A stretch of 64,000 nucleotides of DNA from positions 182,001 through 246,000 of the forward strand of contig NC_088881.1 in assembly GCF_032884065.1 (NCBI RefSeq), given 5' to 3'. The stretch is from Artemia franciscana. Taxonomy: Eukaryota > Arthropoda > Branchiopoda > Anostraca > Artemiidae. The position numbers and the translations under genes are program-made. A model generated the notes under the pieces. It saw nothing but the letters and a program-made list of their open reading frames with translations, was not told where the DNA came from and did no database searches. Below, piece by piece: positions 45,030 through 58,079 of this stretch. Numbering within the stretch: position 1 is the stretch's first letter; each line of letters starts with the position of its first letter.

Positions 45030-46330
45030 GGGTCAACGTAGTAACGCCGATGAAGATGTCATACAACCCTTGTAACTTCATAATTATTAAACAACAGAAA
45101 GAAAAATCTTAGCTTTTGGGTATGAATGGACTTGCAGATGGATTTAGGGGGGGGGAAATGTGTCTCTTTGAGGTCCAAGGTACTTTGATATTTAATTAAT
45201 CTCATAGTAAGTGCATAGATAAGAAATAAGAAAAAGACTTGAATATCCATGAGGATTATAGTTGAGGATTAGGATTATAGTCTCTAATGTTGAGTTTAAT
45301 TGCACAAGTTTCCCCTGAAGAAATCTAACAAATGAAAGAAAGTGAGAATCGTAAGCTGTTGCCCTAAACCCTTCAATTTCGTTCAAATCATAACGATCTT
45401 CTTCAAATTGAGAAATTTTAATTATATATTCACACTAATTGTCACTGGTCAATGTAAATGGGATTTGTTTCTTTTTAGAATTAATAGAAATAATTACTTA
45501 ATATACATTTGTAGTTATGAAGAGACTTTATCATTGGAGTCGATTCATGAAAATCTATTGCGGGAAAAATTAATTTTTCTAAATCTAGGTGGTTTGGCAA
45601 TTTTTTTCAAAGTCTTCTATGAGAATATGAAAAAAAGGCGTTTTACAGTAAAACTGCAATAAAAGTTTTAATCTAGATGGCCAATAACTATTCCGTCCCC
45701 TCAATTGACGCCCCTGTTTATATCATTATCGTTTTGAGCCGGAATTTTTCGATTGAAAGAGTTGAAATGCAAATCGAACAGCAAAAGTTTTCTAACTCTA
45801 TGTTTAATAATAATATTAGTGGGTATATTAAAGAAGATCAGCACATGATTTTAAGATATTTTTATAATACAGAAATATTAAATACTTGATTTTTTTATTT
45901 TATCTCTTATTTTTCTTGAATTTTCTCCTTTTAGTTACTTTATTTTAATGTATCATATCTGTTTTTATTTGTTTTATTCCCGTGTGCTACCTGGTCTTTA
46001 TTTTTGTCTTTTGTTATTTTTAAGCTCTAATTGTAGAATAGGTTCTGTAATACTCCGTATGCGTTCGGTCCCTCATTTTGAAAGGAGTGGGATTGTACAA
46101 GATTTTTCGTGCAGCTTACTTTGTGATCTTCAGTCATTCAAATGTGCATTTAAGACTAATTTTGGAAAACATCTAGCGTAAACGCCCACGTTTCAGAACA
46201 AATGCCTTAAACTTAGTTTATAGACTCATCAAAAGGATTATGAAAAGAATAAAGATCCTCTTGAGCCATTGCTGGCGCATAGGGCGTCAAGTCGATGTTT
46301 CAGTTGCTGAGTGTTTTTTACAGGGACAAG
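45030..46330. other. Gene-free AT-rich stretch
   Basis: No supported gene. Confidence 0.5.
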
Positions 46331-46334
46331 TAGC

Positions 46335-46435
46335 AAGCTTGTCTGTCAACCTTGCTGCAGCGGGGATCGAATCCGGGTGCCCCGTATTGCCAAGCAAAGC
46401 ATCAATCCACTGGTGCTACAACAGGTTACCCTGTA
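46335..46435 (-). mobile_element. SINE-B copy (minus strand)
   Basis: Complement shows the tRNA-like head 'gtagcaccagtggattg', 'ttggcaatacggggc' and GGATTCGATCCC (B-box). Confidence 0.75.
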
Positions 46436-46669
46436 CCTTGGGTATTAAAATTTTCACGTCTTCACTACATATAGTTCCACCGTATTTCCACCGTAATCCG
46501 TAATCCACCGTAAGTTCCACCGTATTTCAGTTATGAATGCTCCTCAATTAGAGGCCAAATATCTTTACTTTTAAGCGTATTGTTTGAATTGTATATAATC
46601 CCGGAACACAATGTTGCTCACTAAAGATTTAGGCTCTCGGATTTAAATTAATAGAAAAAAGGTTTTTTT

Positions 46670-46845
46670 TAACTGAAAGAAAGGAGCGACATTAAAACTT
46701 AAAATGAACAGAAATTATTCCGTATATGAAAGGGGCTGTCCCCCCTCAACGCCCCGCTCTTTACGCTAAAGCTTTTTATTGTTTTAAAAAGTAGAGTTGT
46801 CAGAAACAGTCAAACTTTAGCGTAAAGAGCAGGACGTTGAGGGCT
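46670..46845. repeat. Fold-back family R3, truncated copy
   Basis: Left arm complete (46670-46775), loop, and the first ~35 bp of the right arm; then replaced by R2. Confidence 0.8.
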
Positions 46846-46864
46846 AGGAGCTTGAAACCTCGAC

Positions 46865-47125
46865 AACGGTGTTCTCTGATACGTTGAATCTGATAATGTA
46901 ATTTTCATTAAGATCCTATGACTCTTAAGGGGATGTCCCCCTTTTTTGAAATTAAGGCTAATTTTTGACAGGCTCGAAACTTTTGATGGGGAAGACTAAA
47001 CTTGATCAAATTTATATATTTAAAATCAGCATAAAATTCTGATTCTTTTGATGCACATATTGGTATCAAAATTTCGGTCTTTAGCGTTTCGGTTACTATT
47101 GAGCCTGGTCGCTGTGGCTTACCAT
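46865..47125 (+). repeat. Dispersed repeat R2, second half
   Basis: Matches 26600-26850 ('gttctctgatacgttgaatc', 'cttttgatggggaagac', 'ttaaaatcagcat'). Confidence 0.8.
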
Positions 47126-47933
<808 letters not shown>

Positions 47934-48069
47934 TTATAATATAGCATACATTGTCCAGCAGTTCTATACTATATATTATATATGTTATTCTATACTTATA
48001 TATATTACTGTGTATATATGTTACTATGTTATGTATATATGTTCCATATCTATATATTTATATATCTGG

Positions 48070-49067
48070 ACAGTTATTTTAACGAGAATTATCTATAACA
48101 GTAGTAGTTCCAGTAGCGGTTGTAGAAATATCTAATTATTTACCGAATAGAATTTTGCCCAATTCCGGTCAAGTATTTATTACTGTTATATATCAACCAT
48201 TAATAAAAGAATCTATTTCGCTTCTTCAATGATTTATGCGCACTGCAATAAATTACCATTTCTCTAAAGTTGGTACTTTTTTCAAGTCCTTTGTTACATC
48301 TGTACAATAATAATTAAATTTTATTGTTGGACTGTGCATGAAGAATACCACTGAAATTTTAAGAAATAAATCACTGACCTTTGTTTCCACAAATCCGATC
48401 TATGCTAATTTCGACTCTAATTTAAAGAAGCTACGTGTTTCAACACCCCGCCGTAAAAGGTTGAAATAAAAGGGTTGCATAATCTCTTTTATAAATTTAT
48501 CAAGATTAGATGCATCCGTGTGGGAGCGAACAGACGAATTTTTAATGGAACGGGATTCAAATAATCCAGAAAACTATTTATTAAGAGCCCAGAAATTAAT
48601 ACAAATTAAAACATTAATACTTTTGGTACTAGTGTATAATGTAAAATACAATCGAGAAGCCAAGTTTGGTGAATGCTAATGAAATAAACAAAATATAACG
48701 AAAATACAATATTTTTGTAACAAAATTATTAAAACTATCACAAAGAATTATGGAAGGGGGGCCACCCAGAGCGCATTATATTGAATACGTAACCTAACCT
48801 AACCTAACTAAAATACCAGCTAATTATTTACAAGCTATAATTTAGTTTCCCAACGAGCCGAAGGTAATTCTCTGGTGTAGACAACATGAAAATCGGGTAT
48901 TGTCTCATCTTCGTGATACAAGTTCTCGAGTGCGTATTGTATAATACAAAAGTGTCATACTTTTTCTGGGGGGGGGGGGGCATTATATGCACAAATAAAA
49001 ATAACTGATAATTCTGTTTGGGCTGTTTCTGGTGCATATTGCATCTTTAAACGGTTCGCTGGAACTT
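48070..49067. other. Gene-free AT-rich stretch with three CCTAA repeats
   Basis: AACCTAACCTAACCTAACTA at 48791-48810 holds three units of the arthropod telomere repeat (TTAGG on the other strand). Otherwise nothing recognised. Confidence 0.5.
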
Positions 49068-49170
49068 AACGGACCCCCTTGCCCGTCGGATCAGGGGAAG
49101 CTGGTATAAAACCCTGCGTCTCATGTTGCAAAGCAGATTTCAATCCACTGCGCTACCATAGGCTTGCATT
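49068..49170 (-). mobile_element. SINE-B copy (minus strand)
   Basis: Complement begins 'gcctatggtagcgcagtgga', an A-box head as in the other SINE-B copies. The B-box region is decayed. Confidence 0.65.
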
Positions 49171-51310
49171 ATGTGTAACTAAAAAAAGAATATTTTCAAG
49201 AAAATAAAAGAGTATACTTAACACAAGCAGAAATTTGCTTATACAGCATGTCAAACCTAAAATTAGCGAAATAAAATCCAGTCCCCATTACAATTGCACT
49301 TGTCAATAGGGTTTTATCCAGGATTTTTCTTCAGCGTAGAAGAGGAAGGGGTTGCAAAAACGTCTACCTGTTGACTTAGTCTAACGGTCAACCGTGGAGA
49401 CTGTCGGTCCTCCCCTTACGAATGAGGACATGTCTACTAGGCATACGGTTATATATTAAAGGGGCATCTTTTTTTTTCTTTTTTTTTTACACTAAAGTAT
49501 TAGAAGAGCATATATTTGAGCATTTATATCCATAATTTATTTACAGAGCCTACCAAGAGCTTTTGTTAAGTAGACCAAGAGCTTACAAAGTATAATCTAG
49601 ACGAAGATATATCCTTGCAAGAAATTCAAGGACATTTTGGTGGCGGACATCAATGTCTCCATGGACGGCATGCAGGGCTAAACCGCTCAGCTTTTATGCC
49701 CTGTTGAACTTCTTAGCCAGGTGTTTACCCTTCTATTTGTTGAGAACTTCTTTTTGGAGCAGTCGTAGTCGACCGCTTCAATTTTATTAATATGTATTTT
49801 TTTAGAATTGAAAAAAATTCGGAATAGGGGATTCAAACCAGGTATCCCCCCTAGATACGGCCCTACTTGCCAATAAAATAAAAATTGTGGACTGCTGAGG
49901 CAATTATCTATGACGTTCATAATTCTTTGAGTTAAAAATTATTCGGCTTACAAGCAAAAAGGCTTTTATTGACCAATCAGATTCAAGATTTAAGGTATTT
50001 TCTTTAATATAGAAATAAATTGGAACTTGAAACAGAATTTTTTCTATCTGTAACATGAATCTAAGAAAATACCCAAAAGCGTTCTCATTTTCTACTTCTG
50101 AAATTCAATTACAACCTTAAAATCCAGAAAAACTCGATGTCATTCATTTAACTTTACTTTTCGACCGATTCGACTATGCTCTAGCTCAGGCACGAACAAG
50201 AATGAATATAAATGACAATGAGCCCAAACTTATTACAACAATTTGTTACAATAAATAAGGGTTGTTTTGCCGTCCCGCAACTCTATTCTCTCTTGAAGAC
50301 ACGAGCACCAATTGCGGTTTACTGAAAACTAAGTAGATTCATTGAATAAAAAGTTCTCTTTAAAGAATTGGTTTTCTATACATTTTCAAGAAATGGATAC
50401 AAGTGGAAGAAAATATGGAAAAATAAGACCTAAATGAATTGTAAAAATGTTTTACGTTAAGAAGTTTTACTCCAAATACATGTGGCGTTGCCGCCTCTGA
50501 CGGCCCTGAAAGTCTACCACCATTTTTGCTTTACTGAAAACTTAATAAATAGCTTGAATTGGAATTGAACTTTTCAAATCAAATTTCAGTAAATTTGAAA
50601 AACATCGATTTGGAAGGAAAAAATCATTGTTGATAATGTATTATGTTCTAGAAAAAGAAAACTAAATTAAAGTATAACAGTTCAAAATAGGATGAAAGCT
50701 TTTAATCGACATCGAACAGATATAAAATTTCTAACTGGATATTTCGAACACATATACAGTCTTCATCATCAGCAGTAAAACTAAAAGACATCAATAAAAA
50801 TAAACAACATTTATGCCCAATAAACTAATTACATATTTTTTTTCAGTATCCCAAAAATCTTTAGTGGAGAGTAGAGGAAAAATCGGTACTTTTATTATTT
50901 TTGCTTTGGTCTGAACGGATATGGATAAACTATTGCCGCATCCAAAGGAATCGTTGCAAGGGGCCTGTAAGAAAAAAAAATAATTTGGCTTGAAATTGCC
51001 TGCAAAACCTGGTATATATCATTTTCCATAGTGTTATGACCTACTTTAGATAATTATTAATTTAAAACATTTTTTCTACCAAACAAGTTTTTCAAAGAAA
51101 AGTAAAGGGCTCCATTAAATTAAGAATGATCAAAAATTAAGGTAAAAAGTCCTCCAAGCGTTAAACTACCCCAAATCACTCTCAATAAATAAATGGAACT
51201 CAAAACGAACAGAAATTACAACAATTAGCTGAGTCAAACTCAAAACGAGCTAAAATTAACACGAGTAGGGCCCCATGCCTTTTCAAGACACAAACACAAT
51301 TTGCGCTTTG

Positions 51311-51312
<2 letters not shown>
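49171..51312. other. Gene-free stretch with scattered repeat scraps
   Basis: No gene. Recurring blocks such as 'tgcgctttgct'/'ttgctttactgaaaactta' (near 50320, 50525 and 51300) indicate an old repeat family. Confidence 0.45.

Positions 51313-51372
<60 letters not shown>
51313..51372. repeat. Poly-A tract of 60 bases
   Basis: Uninterrupted A run within repeat sequence; no retroelement recognised on its 5' side. Confidence 0.95.
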
Positions 51373-51374
<2 letters not shown>

Positions 51375-51429
51375 ACCCTGGACTGTCAATTTGATTGTCA
51401 CATACTGACATTTGTTCCTTGAAGTTTTG

Positions 51430-52048
51430 ATAATTTTTTATTTATGAAATTAAGAAAGGTGAAAACATTTCAAACGTTTCCAAACAATTGCAGAATTTTG
51501 GAGGGTCCCTAAAAACATAGTTTCTAGACCGTTCTACAATACTCAACAAAATGGCTGTCTCAAAATTTCGACTGGATGAGTTAGGAAAATATATGGGCTT
51601 GAGAGAAGGACTTTTTGCCTCCAATCAATTATTACTCTTAAAAAGGGCAACAGACACTCGTGCTTTAGTTGGAGTGCAAGGGGGGAACTTTCCCCCTTCA
51701 TATGTCTAGTAAAACATCTTAAACAAGTAAAAAAGTGAAAGCATTTTAAATATATTTTGTTTTTAGTAAAGTGCAAATAATATTCTGGTCTTGAGAAGGT
51801 ATAGGGGAGGGCATGTCAAAGACATAATTCACAGAACTTTCAACTAAGCTGAATAAAATGGCTATTTCGAAATTCTATTAGACACATTTCGGGAAATTAT
51901 TGTCATGGGGGGGGGGCTGTTTTCCACCAATCACTTTTGACTAAAAAAAGACACTTGTCATTTCAATCCCCAATCAAATGAGCCTTCTTTTTAAGTTTCT
52001 ACGACAAAAAATGGCCATCTCAAAATTTTACCAATGCGTGGAACATGG
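51430..52048 (+). repeat. R2-related repeats, two diverged tandem copies
   Basis: 'aaaatggctgtctcaaaatt' at about 51549 and 'aaaatggctatttcgaaatt' at about 51855, each followed by the weaker R2 blocks; a third partial match is near 52010. Confidence 0.7.
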
Positions 52049-52049
52049 G

Positions 52050-53784
52050 GTGTGGGGGGAGTTCTGCTTGCAATCCATCTGGTCCAGGCAATTTATTTGA
52101 TTTGAATGACTTCAACGTCGCTTCTGAGTGGCGATGGGCTTTGTTCTGATAGGGAGATGGTTAATTTCCTAAAAACGGCAGGGTCAGGATTAAATGCAGG
52201 GTTCAACTTTTCTTTAAAATGTTGTTTCTACCTCTCTCTTATTCCTATTACGTCGTTGATGGGAGTCCCGTCCTTATGCAGGATTATATCCGTAAGCGTA
52301 GTTTTGCATCTCGACAGCTCTCGTTTTCTTTTATACACAGCATGGGTATTACCCTTTTGGAAGCCGAGCTCACATTGGTCGTATTTGTTATAAATGTACG
52401 CGATTAGAGCACACTTAATCTTCTTTTCCTTTAGTCGCTTAATGTGCTTATAAGTGTCTCTGTTTTCTGGGTCTTGCCTATTAGTGACAGCACGCTTGTC
52501 CTTACACAGTTGAATTATCTCATTGGTGATCCATAACTTTTCGGAGCAGTTATGTCTACCAATGATTGTTTCGACTGTCTGTATGAAGTTCTTAGTGCTC
52601 TTGTCGACTAAGGCGTCTATGTTTATTTCCTCTGGACTCATTGAAGAATTCTCTAAGATGGTTTTGAGATCCAAATCAAGATTATTCCGGTGACGCTTGC
52701 GAGTCTACTTGTCTTTCAGAAGATCCCCAAACTTTTTTTCTTGAGTTTTGTATCCAACTTCAGACGGAGGTGGAAAGATACCACTACCAGTGTGTGATCG
52801 ATGTGAAGCTACCTCCTACAAAATCGACTGTGTCAAACATGCTAGCTTTCCAGCCTTTTGGTACGAGCACATAATCGATGCAGTTTCAGGTAATCTCCAC
52901 ATGAATTTTCGTCGCTTTCTGTATTTGAAAGGAGTGTTGGTCACGAATAGCTTGCTATCCTGGCAGTATTCCAGAAGGTACTCGCTTCTTCTGTTTCTGG
53001 TACCATGTTCACATTTTCCTATGACGTCCCCATTACTGACGGAATTCATACCCAGTACTGCATTTAAGTCTCCAATGATAAGATTTATGTCTTTTTTTGG
53101 AATGGGCCAAAGTCTGTGAGGCTTTGGGGTTGGCTATAAAATTTCTCTGAGCCTTCATCGCTACGAGAAGAATCCGGAACATAAATCTGGATGATGCTCA
53201 GGTTCGCAGGCTCGAGCCTTTGAGTCGGATATCACTGATAAGTTTGGAGACTGGAGTCGTGGAGATTAGCGATTTTTTGCTTTCTCTGAAAGAATAAATC
53301 ATACTTCTTAGCGATGACTTTCATCATTACGACCTGACAAAATTAGTGTCGTGTCCCCAATCTTTTCAACACCAGTTACTGGAAGATGGGTTTCTTACAG
53401 ACCAATGACGTCCCATTTATACCTGTTGATTTCTCGTACAAGTAGATCCTTCTTTCATTTTTTAGCCATGGTTCTTACATTTGGGGTTCCTATTGCCAAT
53501 GTTGTTTTAGGGGTAAAAAGGGGGCGGGGGTCTGATGCAGGACTTGTCACGTTAGAAATTTTGATAGCGGTTTAGCTGGTCGTTAGGTCATCATTAATCT
53601 TTCTGGCGGAGCCAGTCGTGACATCGTAGGCTTCCCCGGACATGGTATCTGGTTAGTTGGCTATCCCAGACGCAGTATCTGGTTCGTCGGTTGCCCCAGA
53701 CGCGGTAGATGGTGCCGTATGGTCTTTGGATACAACCCCGGACGCGGTAGCACTGGTTCTTTCAAGTTTTCTTGTCTTCATCAT
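52050..53784 (-). pseudogene. RTE/BovB-like LINE, endonuclease to start of RT (minus strand)
   Basis: Minus strand from an ATG at 53784: low-complexity N-terminus with TASG repeats, then the APE-type endonuclease: ALAIGTPNVRTMA-type motif (about 53500), ETHLPVTGVEKIGD (about 53370), GTRNRRSEYLLEYCQDSKLF and FVTNTPFKYRKRRKFMW (about 52960). The linker (52228-52674) includes WITNEIIQLCKDKRAV and YKHIKRLKEKKIKCALI. The RT opens with KSFKSNKLPGPDGLQAEL (about 52090) and is cut off at about 52050. In-frame stops occur in the N-terminal and endonuclease parts. Family: RTE/BovB, whose endonuclease is often listed as 'craniofacial development protein 2-like'. Confidence 0.88.
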
Positions 53785-54870
53785 TGTAAAATTTGAGAGC
53801 AATATCTGAGAAGATTGGATATTCAGCTGTATTTTAAGACAGTGGTAAGCTACTCCTCTCTGTCTCTAGTAAGATCCGTTGACTCGTGCATAGGTTAATC
53901 TGCCCTTTACAGTTGTTCTCCTACAGAGAGTCCTTTCATTTGGTGTCCTGCAGGGCCAATACAATTTTATTATTGATTAGAGGAGGTTTGACGTCTGCCT
54001 GGATATGTCCACACGCCGGTGGATCATGTGAATTACCATCTAATTGACTCAGGACACTAAAACTTTGGTTATTGGATTGCTAGTGAAAATTGGTCCCCTG
54101 TGTACCAAAGAAATGACGTCGACTACAAGGCTTTGTCCCTCTTAAATTTATTGAAGAGTAATTATGAAGCCCATTTTTTGGTGAAAAAAAAAATTAAAAC
54201 ATGCTCTACCGATTAATCCTTACATTACTACGACTTTTAAAAAACTTTTAAGGAAAAAAAATCAGTTTGTTCAAGCAAGGACTTGTCATACGGTGTAACA
54301 ATTTAAGAAAGTTCCTGAAAAAAAAAAATTGAGAAAAAAAGCTTCTGAATTTTAAAATAGTAGAGTTAAGGATCTGTATTCAAATAAGTCAAAGCAATGG
54401 TACAGGAGAACTAAAGAGATTTGTAGCAAAAACCTCGCTGAAGTTAATTTTCCTTCCTACTGTACACAAATTTATATCTCCATGCATGGATGCCTCAATT
54501 TCATTTTATGAACCACCGAGGGCTGAGTCCCCCTTGATCTACACCTCCTCATTTTATATTCGGAGGTATCCTTTATTTCTAAAATACTTTCCGCTATCCG
54601 CCACATGGGGACGCGCCTGGTGCCTATGGGGAGGCTAGATTCTCAGTACAGGTTTGTTAGGAGATGTTTGGTTCCCTTTTCAGAGACTTGCTAATAAGCA
54701 AGAGATACTCTTTACTTATTGTTTATCATCTAACCGTAAAAACGTATCATCTTGTGCGTGTGGTGTGAAGTGCAACGCACGAAAAGCAATTTCGATTATA
54801 TTCATTTTTCTTATTTGACGATGAGAACTAATACAACTTAGCTCTTTTAAAATTATTGTGTTTTTTTACC
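53785..54870. other. Flank upstream of the LINE; no gene seen
   Basis: The first ~270 bases (53785-54060) could be LINE 5' UTR; the rest is AT-rich with A runs and no recognised feature. Confidence 0.45.
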
Positions 54871-55053
54871 AAAAATGGAACTATATTCTGTAACATATAA
54901 TTATGATTTGTCCATTTTTTATTCTTATAAATTATGGATGTATATTTTGAAAAAAAAATTGAATATGTTGGCAAAACATATCATTCAATTGGAAGAAACT
55001 TCTAGCGAAATTTGCAAACCTTTTTTTTGTATTTTCTCCCTCCTTCCCACACA

Positions 55054-55054
55054 T

Positions 55055-55109
<55 letters not shown>
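55054..55109. repeat. (CT)n microsatellite
   Basis: CT dinucleotide run; makes the LSLSLS and RERERE frames on either strand. A pyrimidine-rich stretch with CTCTCT also occurs near 55300-55345. Confidence 0.95.
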
Positions 55110-55113
<4 letters not shown>

Positions 55114-55613
55114 TCACTATGTTTACTTTCCGTCTTTTTTACTGTCTTCTGTCGTGAACGTAACCATATTGTTCTCTATTATGGGAGGGAATAAAGATTT
55201 TGGGCTAGTTTAATATTTGAGTCAAAGTACCTAGGATAGTGAAAATAAACAATTACCCACATCAGAAACTCTTTGGATTTTGATATGTTTATCCTTTCTT
55301 TCTTTCCCTCTCTCTCTTTCCCCTTTTTCTTTCCCTCTCTCTCCTTTATTTGGAAGATTATTTGAGATCAGTGCCTTGTATTTGGGCAATGTTTTTCGGT
55401 TGTTGTTTTTTGAAAATATGTCTTATCTTCTAGGCTGGACACTTGTGCGCTACTGATTTGAACCTTGACAGTTATGCTGTATAAGCACTAGATATACGAA
55501 TTGATAGTATTCATTTGAAGATCATTCTTTAAAAAAAACTCTGAAACAAAATTGAAACTGAATTTCTGGAGACTGAAAAAACATTGAAGTACTCAGTTTT
55601 GTTGAAATCAAGC

Positions 55614-56018
55614 ATGGCTTTGATCCCCAGAGCTACCTTTGACTGGGATCTGTATGATCATTTCGCAAAAGCTTTTTGCCTTGCAAATCCAAAGTTTGTT
55701 AGAAGCGCGATTGAAGATTACATTAGGCCAGTCTTTCAACACGGTGACATAGTTCTTGAAGTGGAATGCGGTTCTAATAATGGCTATATGTATTTGTCAA
55801 AGTTGTGTCAAGGATCACGAGGAGCTTGCATTTACTATCAAGGGAGCTGGTTGACTCCAAATGAATTTCAGTTTCTAAGTGGAAGGGAGACAGCCAAGGA
55901 TTGGAAAAGGTCGATTCGACATTGTGGAAAGAGTATGAAACTTCTCCTTAATAAAGGAATCCTAACCAGTCATCCCATAGCCTGTGATTGTAACTCATGT
56001 AGGAATTCAGCCCGAATG
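55614..56018 (+). CDS. Exon encoding a SAND domain (DEAF1/GMEB-type transcription factor)
   Basis: 135 codons from an ATG to a strong donor (ATG/GTAAGTTTTC) at 56018/56019, phase 0. Residues about 48-130 are a SAND domain, a DNA-binding fold: VEC at 50-52, CQGSRGACIYYQGSWLTPNEF at 65-85, the DNA-contacting KDWK at 95-98 in ETAKDWKRSIRHCGKSM, GILTSH at 115-120, and a closing Cys-rich CDCNSC (124-129) as in the DEAF1 group. Residues 1-47 (FDWDLYDHFAKAFCLANPKF) are not recognised. The frame is open up to a stop at 55542, and an acceptor could lie at 55545-55631, so the exon start is uncertain; a CCCCAG at about 55631 would trim the first residues. No MYND finger or other exon is found in the window, so the rest of the gene is outside it or beyond long introns. 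Expected role: nuclear transcription regulator. Confidence 0.85.
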
Positions 56019-56336
56019 GTAAGTTTTCATTAACTATAAATACTAAAATATTTAATACTAAATAAATACGAATAAAATATTAAAGTATTAAATATTTCTT
56101 TTTAACCAAGCTTAACATGAGACCATTTCCCTGCTTCGTTTTCAACACATCTTTTCTGTGCTTCTTGTTTCCTTGAATACGGCAAGGTCATATCCAGGGG
56201 GATAGCTGGGTCCCCCCCCCGTTTGTTTGACTTGTAAATACGTAAAAAAATGTATATAAATAAATTTTCGATGCGTTTTTAATTTTTTGTTCTCGATCAT
56301 GAATCTTGGATACACCCTTGGAATGGGGTACCCTGG
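56019..56336. other. Start of the intron after the SAND exon
   Basis: Begins GTAAGT and continues into AT-rich sequence, with a C-run repeat scrap at 56185-56225. No second exon recognised. Confidence 0.5.
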
Positions 56337-56339
56337 ACG

Positions 56340-56350
56340 ATATACATATG

Positions 56351-56441
<91 letters not shown>
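56340..56441. repeat. (TA)n microsatellite
   Basis: TA run with a few CATA interruptions at its left edge. Confidence 0.95.
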
Positions 56442-56446
<5 letters not shown>

Positions 56447-56864
56447 TATGACAAATATCTGATTTGAGCTTGTTTTTTTTTTAATTTTATATGAAACAGA
56501 GAGGAAGATGCTTATACATCCGTACTCATATTACGGTTATTTTATACCTGTGATTGGCAGTTTTAAAATCGCCCAAGCAGATATGAATTCCAACGTGAGA
56601 AAATTCATCTTACCTTTGACCAATTTATAATTTTCCTTAAAGTCTTTAATTCTTTTCGATAATGGATCTAATTTTTATCTGCAAATAACAGGGCTAGTGA
56701 TCAGCATTAACCATCAATATTACCAACTAAAGCCAACAGTCTTTAATCAAATACTGGATTTGGTATCAATGAGGATATCCAATGTCAACATTTTATAATG
56801 CATTTTTAGATATACCTACAATTAAGCCTGTCCTAAACGGACATTCATCAAATAGTTCATGGTG
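56442..56864. other. Gene-free AT-rich stretch
   Basis: No gene, RNA or repeat recognised. Confidence 0.45.
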
Positions 56865-57115
56865 ATGAACTGTAAGTAAGGAGTGACTCGACCCGATAGT
56901 AATCAAAACTCTAAAAAATAGAATTTTGATAAAAATAGTTACATCAATAGAATTGGTTTTTCATGCTAAATCCAAACACATGAAATTTATGCAGTTTAAT
57001 GCTACCCATCAAAGGCTACTCTAGTGCTACCCTAAGAAAATTTGCCCTTTTTTGAATAAAGAAGGAAAACACCCCCAATCGGTCAAGCGATCTTTATGAA
57101 AATTAAATAGAAAAA
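56865..57115 (-). repeat. R2 second half, inverted
   Basis: Complement matches 26600-26870, including the ends 'ttcatggtgatgaactg' and 'gatctttatgaaaat', with many substitutions. Confidence 0.7.
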
Positions 57116-57125
57116 AAAAGTTTTT

Positions 57126-57376
57126 TTAACTGAAAGTAAGGAGCGACATTAAAACTTAAAACGAACAGAAATTACTCCGTGTATGAAAGGGGCTGTTCCT
57201 CCATCAACGTCCCGCTCTTTACGCTAAAGTTTTACTCTTTCTCTCAATTCTACTTTATTAAACAGTAAATAACTTTAGCGGAAAGAGCGGGACGTTGAGG
57301 GTTGAACAGCCCCTTTCATACACGGAGTAAATTCTGTTTATTTTAAGTTTTAATGTCGCTCTTTACTTTCAGTTAA
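57126..57376. mobile_element. Fold-back family R3, complete hairpin
   Basis: Arms of 107 and 106 bp (57126-57232 and 57271-57376) are inverted copies with few mismatches around a 38-nt loop, with TTAACTGAAAG at the outer edges. No coding capacity, no clear target duplication. Related pieces at 44876-45010, 46670-46845 and 57680-57935. Confidence 0.9.
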
Positions 57377-57499
57377 AAAAACTAGTTTTTTTTATTTAAT
57401 TTCTGAACCTTTTTGAATTAATGCATGTTTTTATTTTGGGTCTCCGCAATTAATAATAAAATTAAAAATAATGAAATTTGCGAATTAATTTTATTTTTT

Positions 57500-57935
57500 T
57501 GCTAAATGGCTTTCTCTTAGTTTTGATCAGACGATTATGAGAAAAGATGCCCACCGAATTTTCGGTTACTTAAAAAGGCAATTAGAATTCTCAATTTTAA
57601 ACGAACGTTTTTATTAGTAAAAAATAAACATAACTTACAAATTAACTTACGTAACGAACTTCTATATTCCTAATTTTTTATTATGTATCTGAGGGGGTTT
57701 GCCCCCTCGTTAATACCTCACTCTTTACACTAAAGCTTTAATTTTGTCCAAATTCTTTAAGATTGACCCCTGAATCACAAAGGCTGTAGAATAAATAGTT
57801 GAAATTACTAAAAATACTGTAGGGTAAAGAGCGAGCTATTTAGGAAGAGATGGACCCCCCATATGCGTAATAATCTCTGTTTGTTTTAAGTATTAATGCT
57901 GGTCCTTACTTCCAGTTGAAAAAACTTTTCCATAT
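57500..57935. repeat. R2 scrap and diverged R3 hairpin
   Basis: 57500-57600 has R2 blocks ('aaatggctttctcttagttt', 'cttaaaaaggcaattagaa'). 57680-57935 is an old R3 copy with both arms recognisable ('cctcactctttacactaaag' and 'gggtaaagagcgag'). Confidence 0.65.
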
Positions 57936-58079
57936 TTATTTTTTTACTGTTTTTTAAAAATAATGCTAGAAAATCCTGCGCCTTCTTCATGGAATTTCTC
58001 TTCTCCCATGACCAATTCCTCCAAGGGAAGATCCCCCCACGTAGCCCCCTCCCCTCAACCCTCCCCCCAACCAAAGTCA

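Noticed and set aside
52748..53119. 123-codon plus-strand ORF
   Set aside because: Shadow of the LINE endonuclease encoded on the minus strand.
54932..55213. Ser-Leu or Arg-Glu repeat proteins
   Set aside because: Both are the (CT)n microsatellite read on opposite strands.
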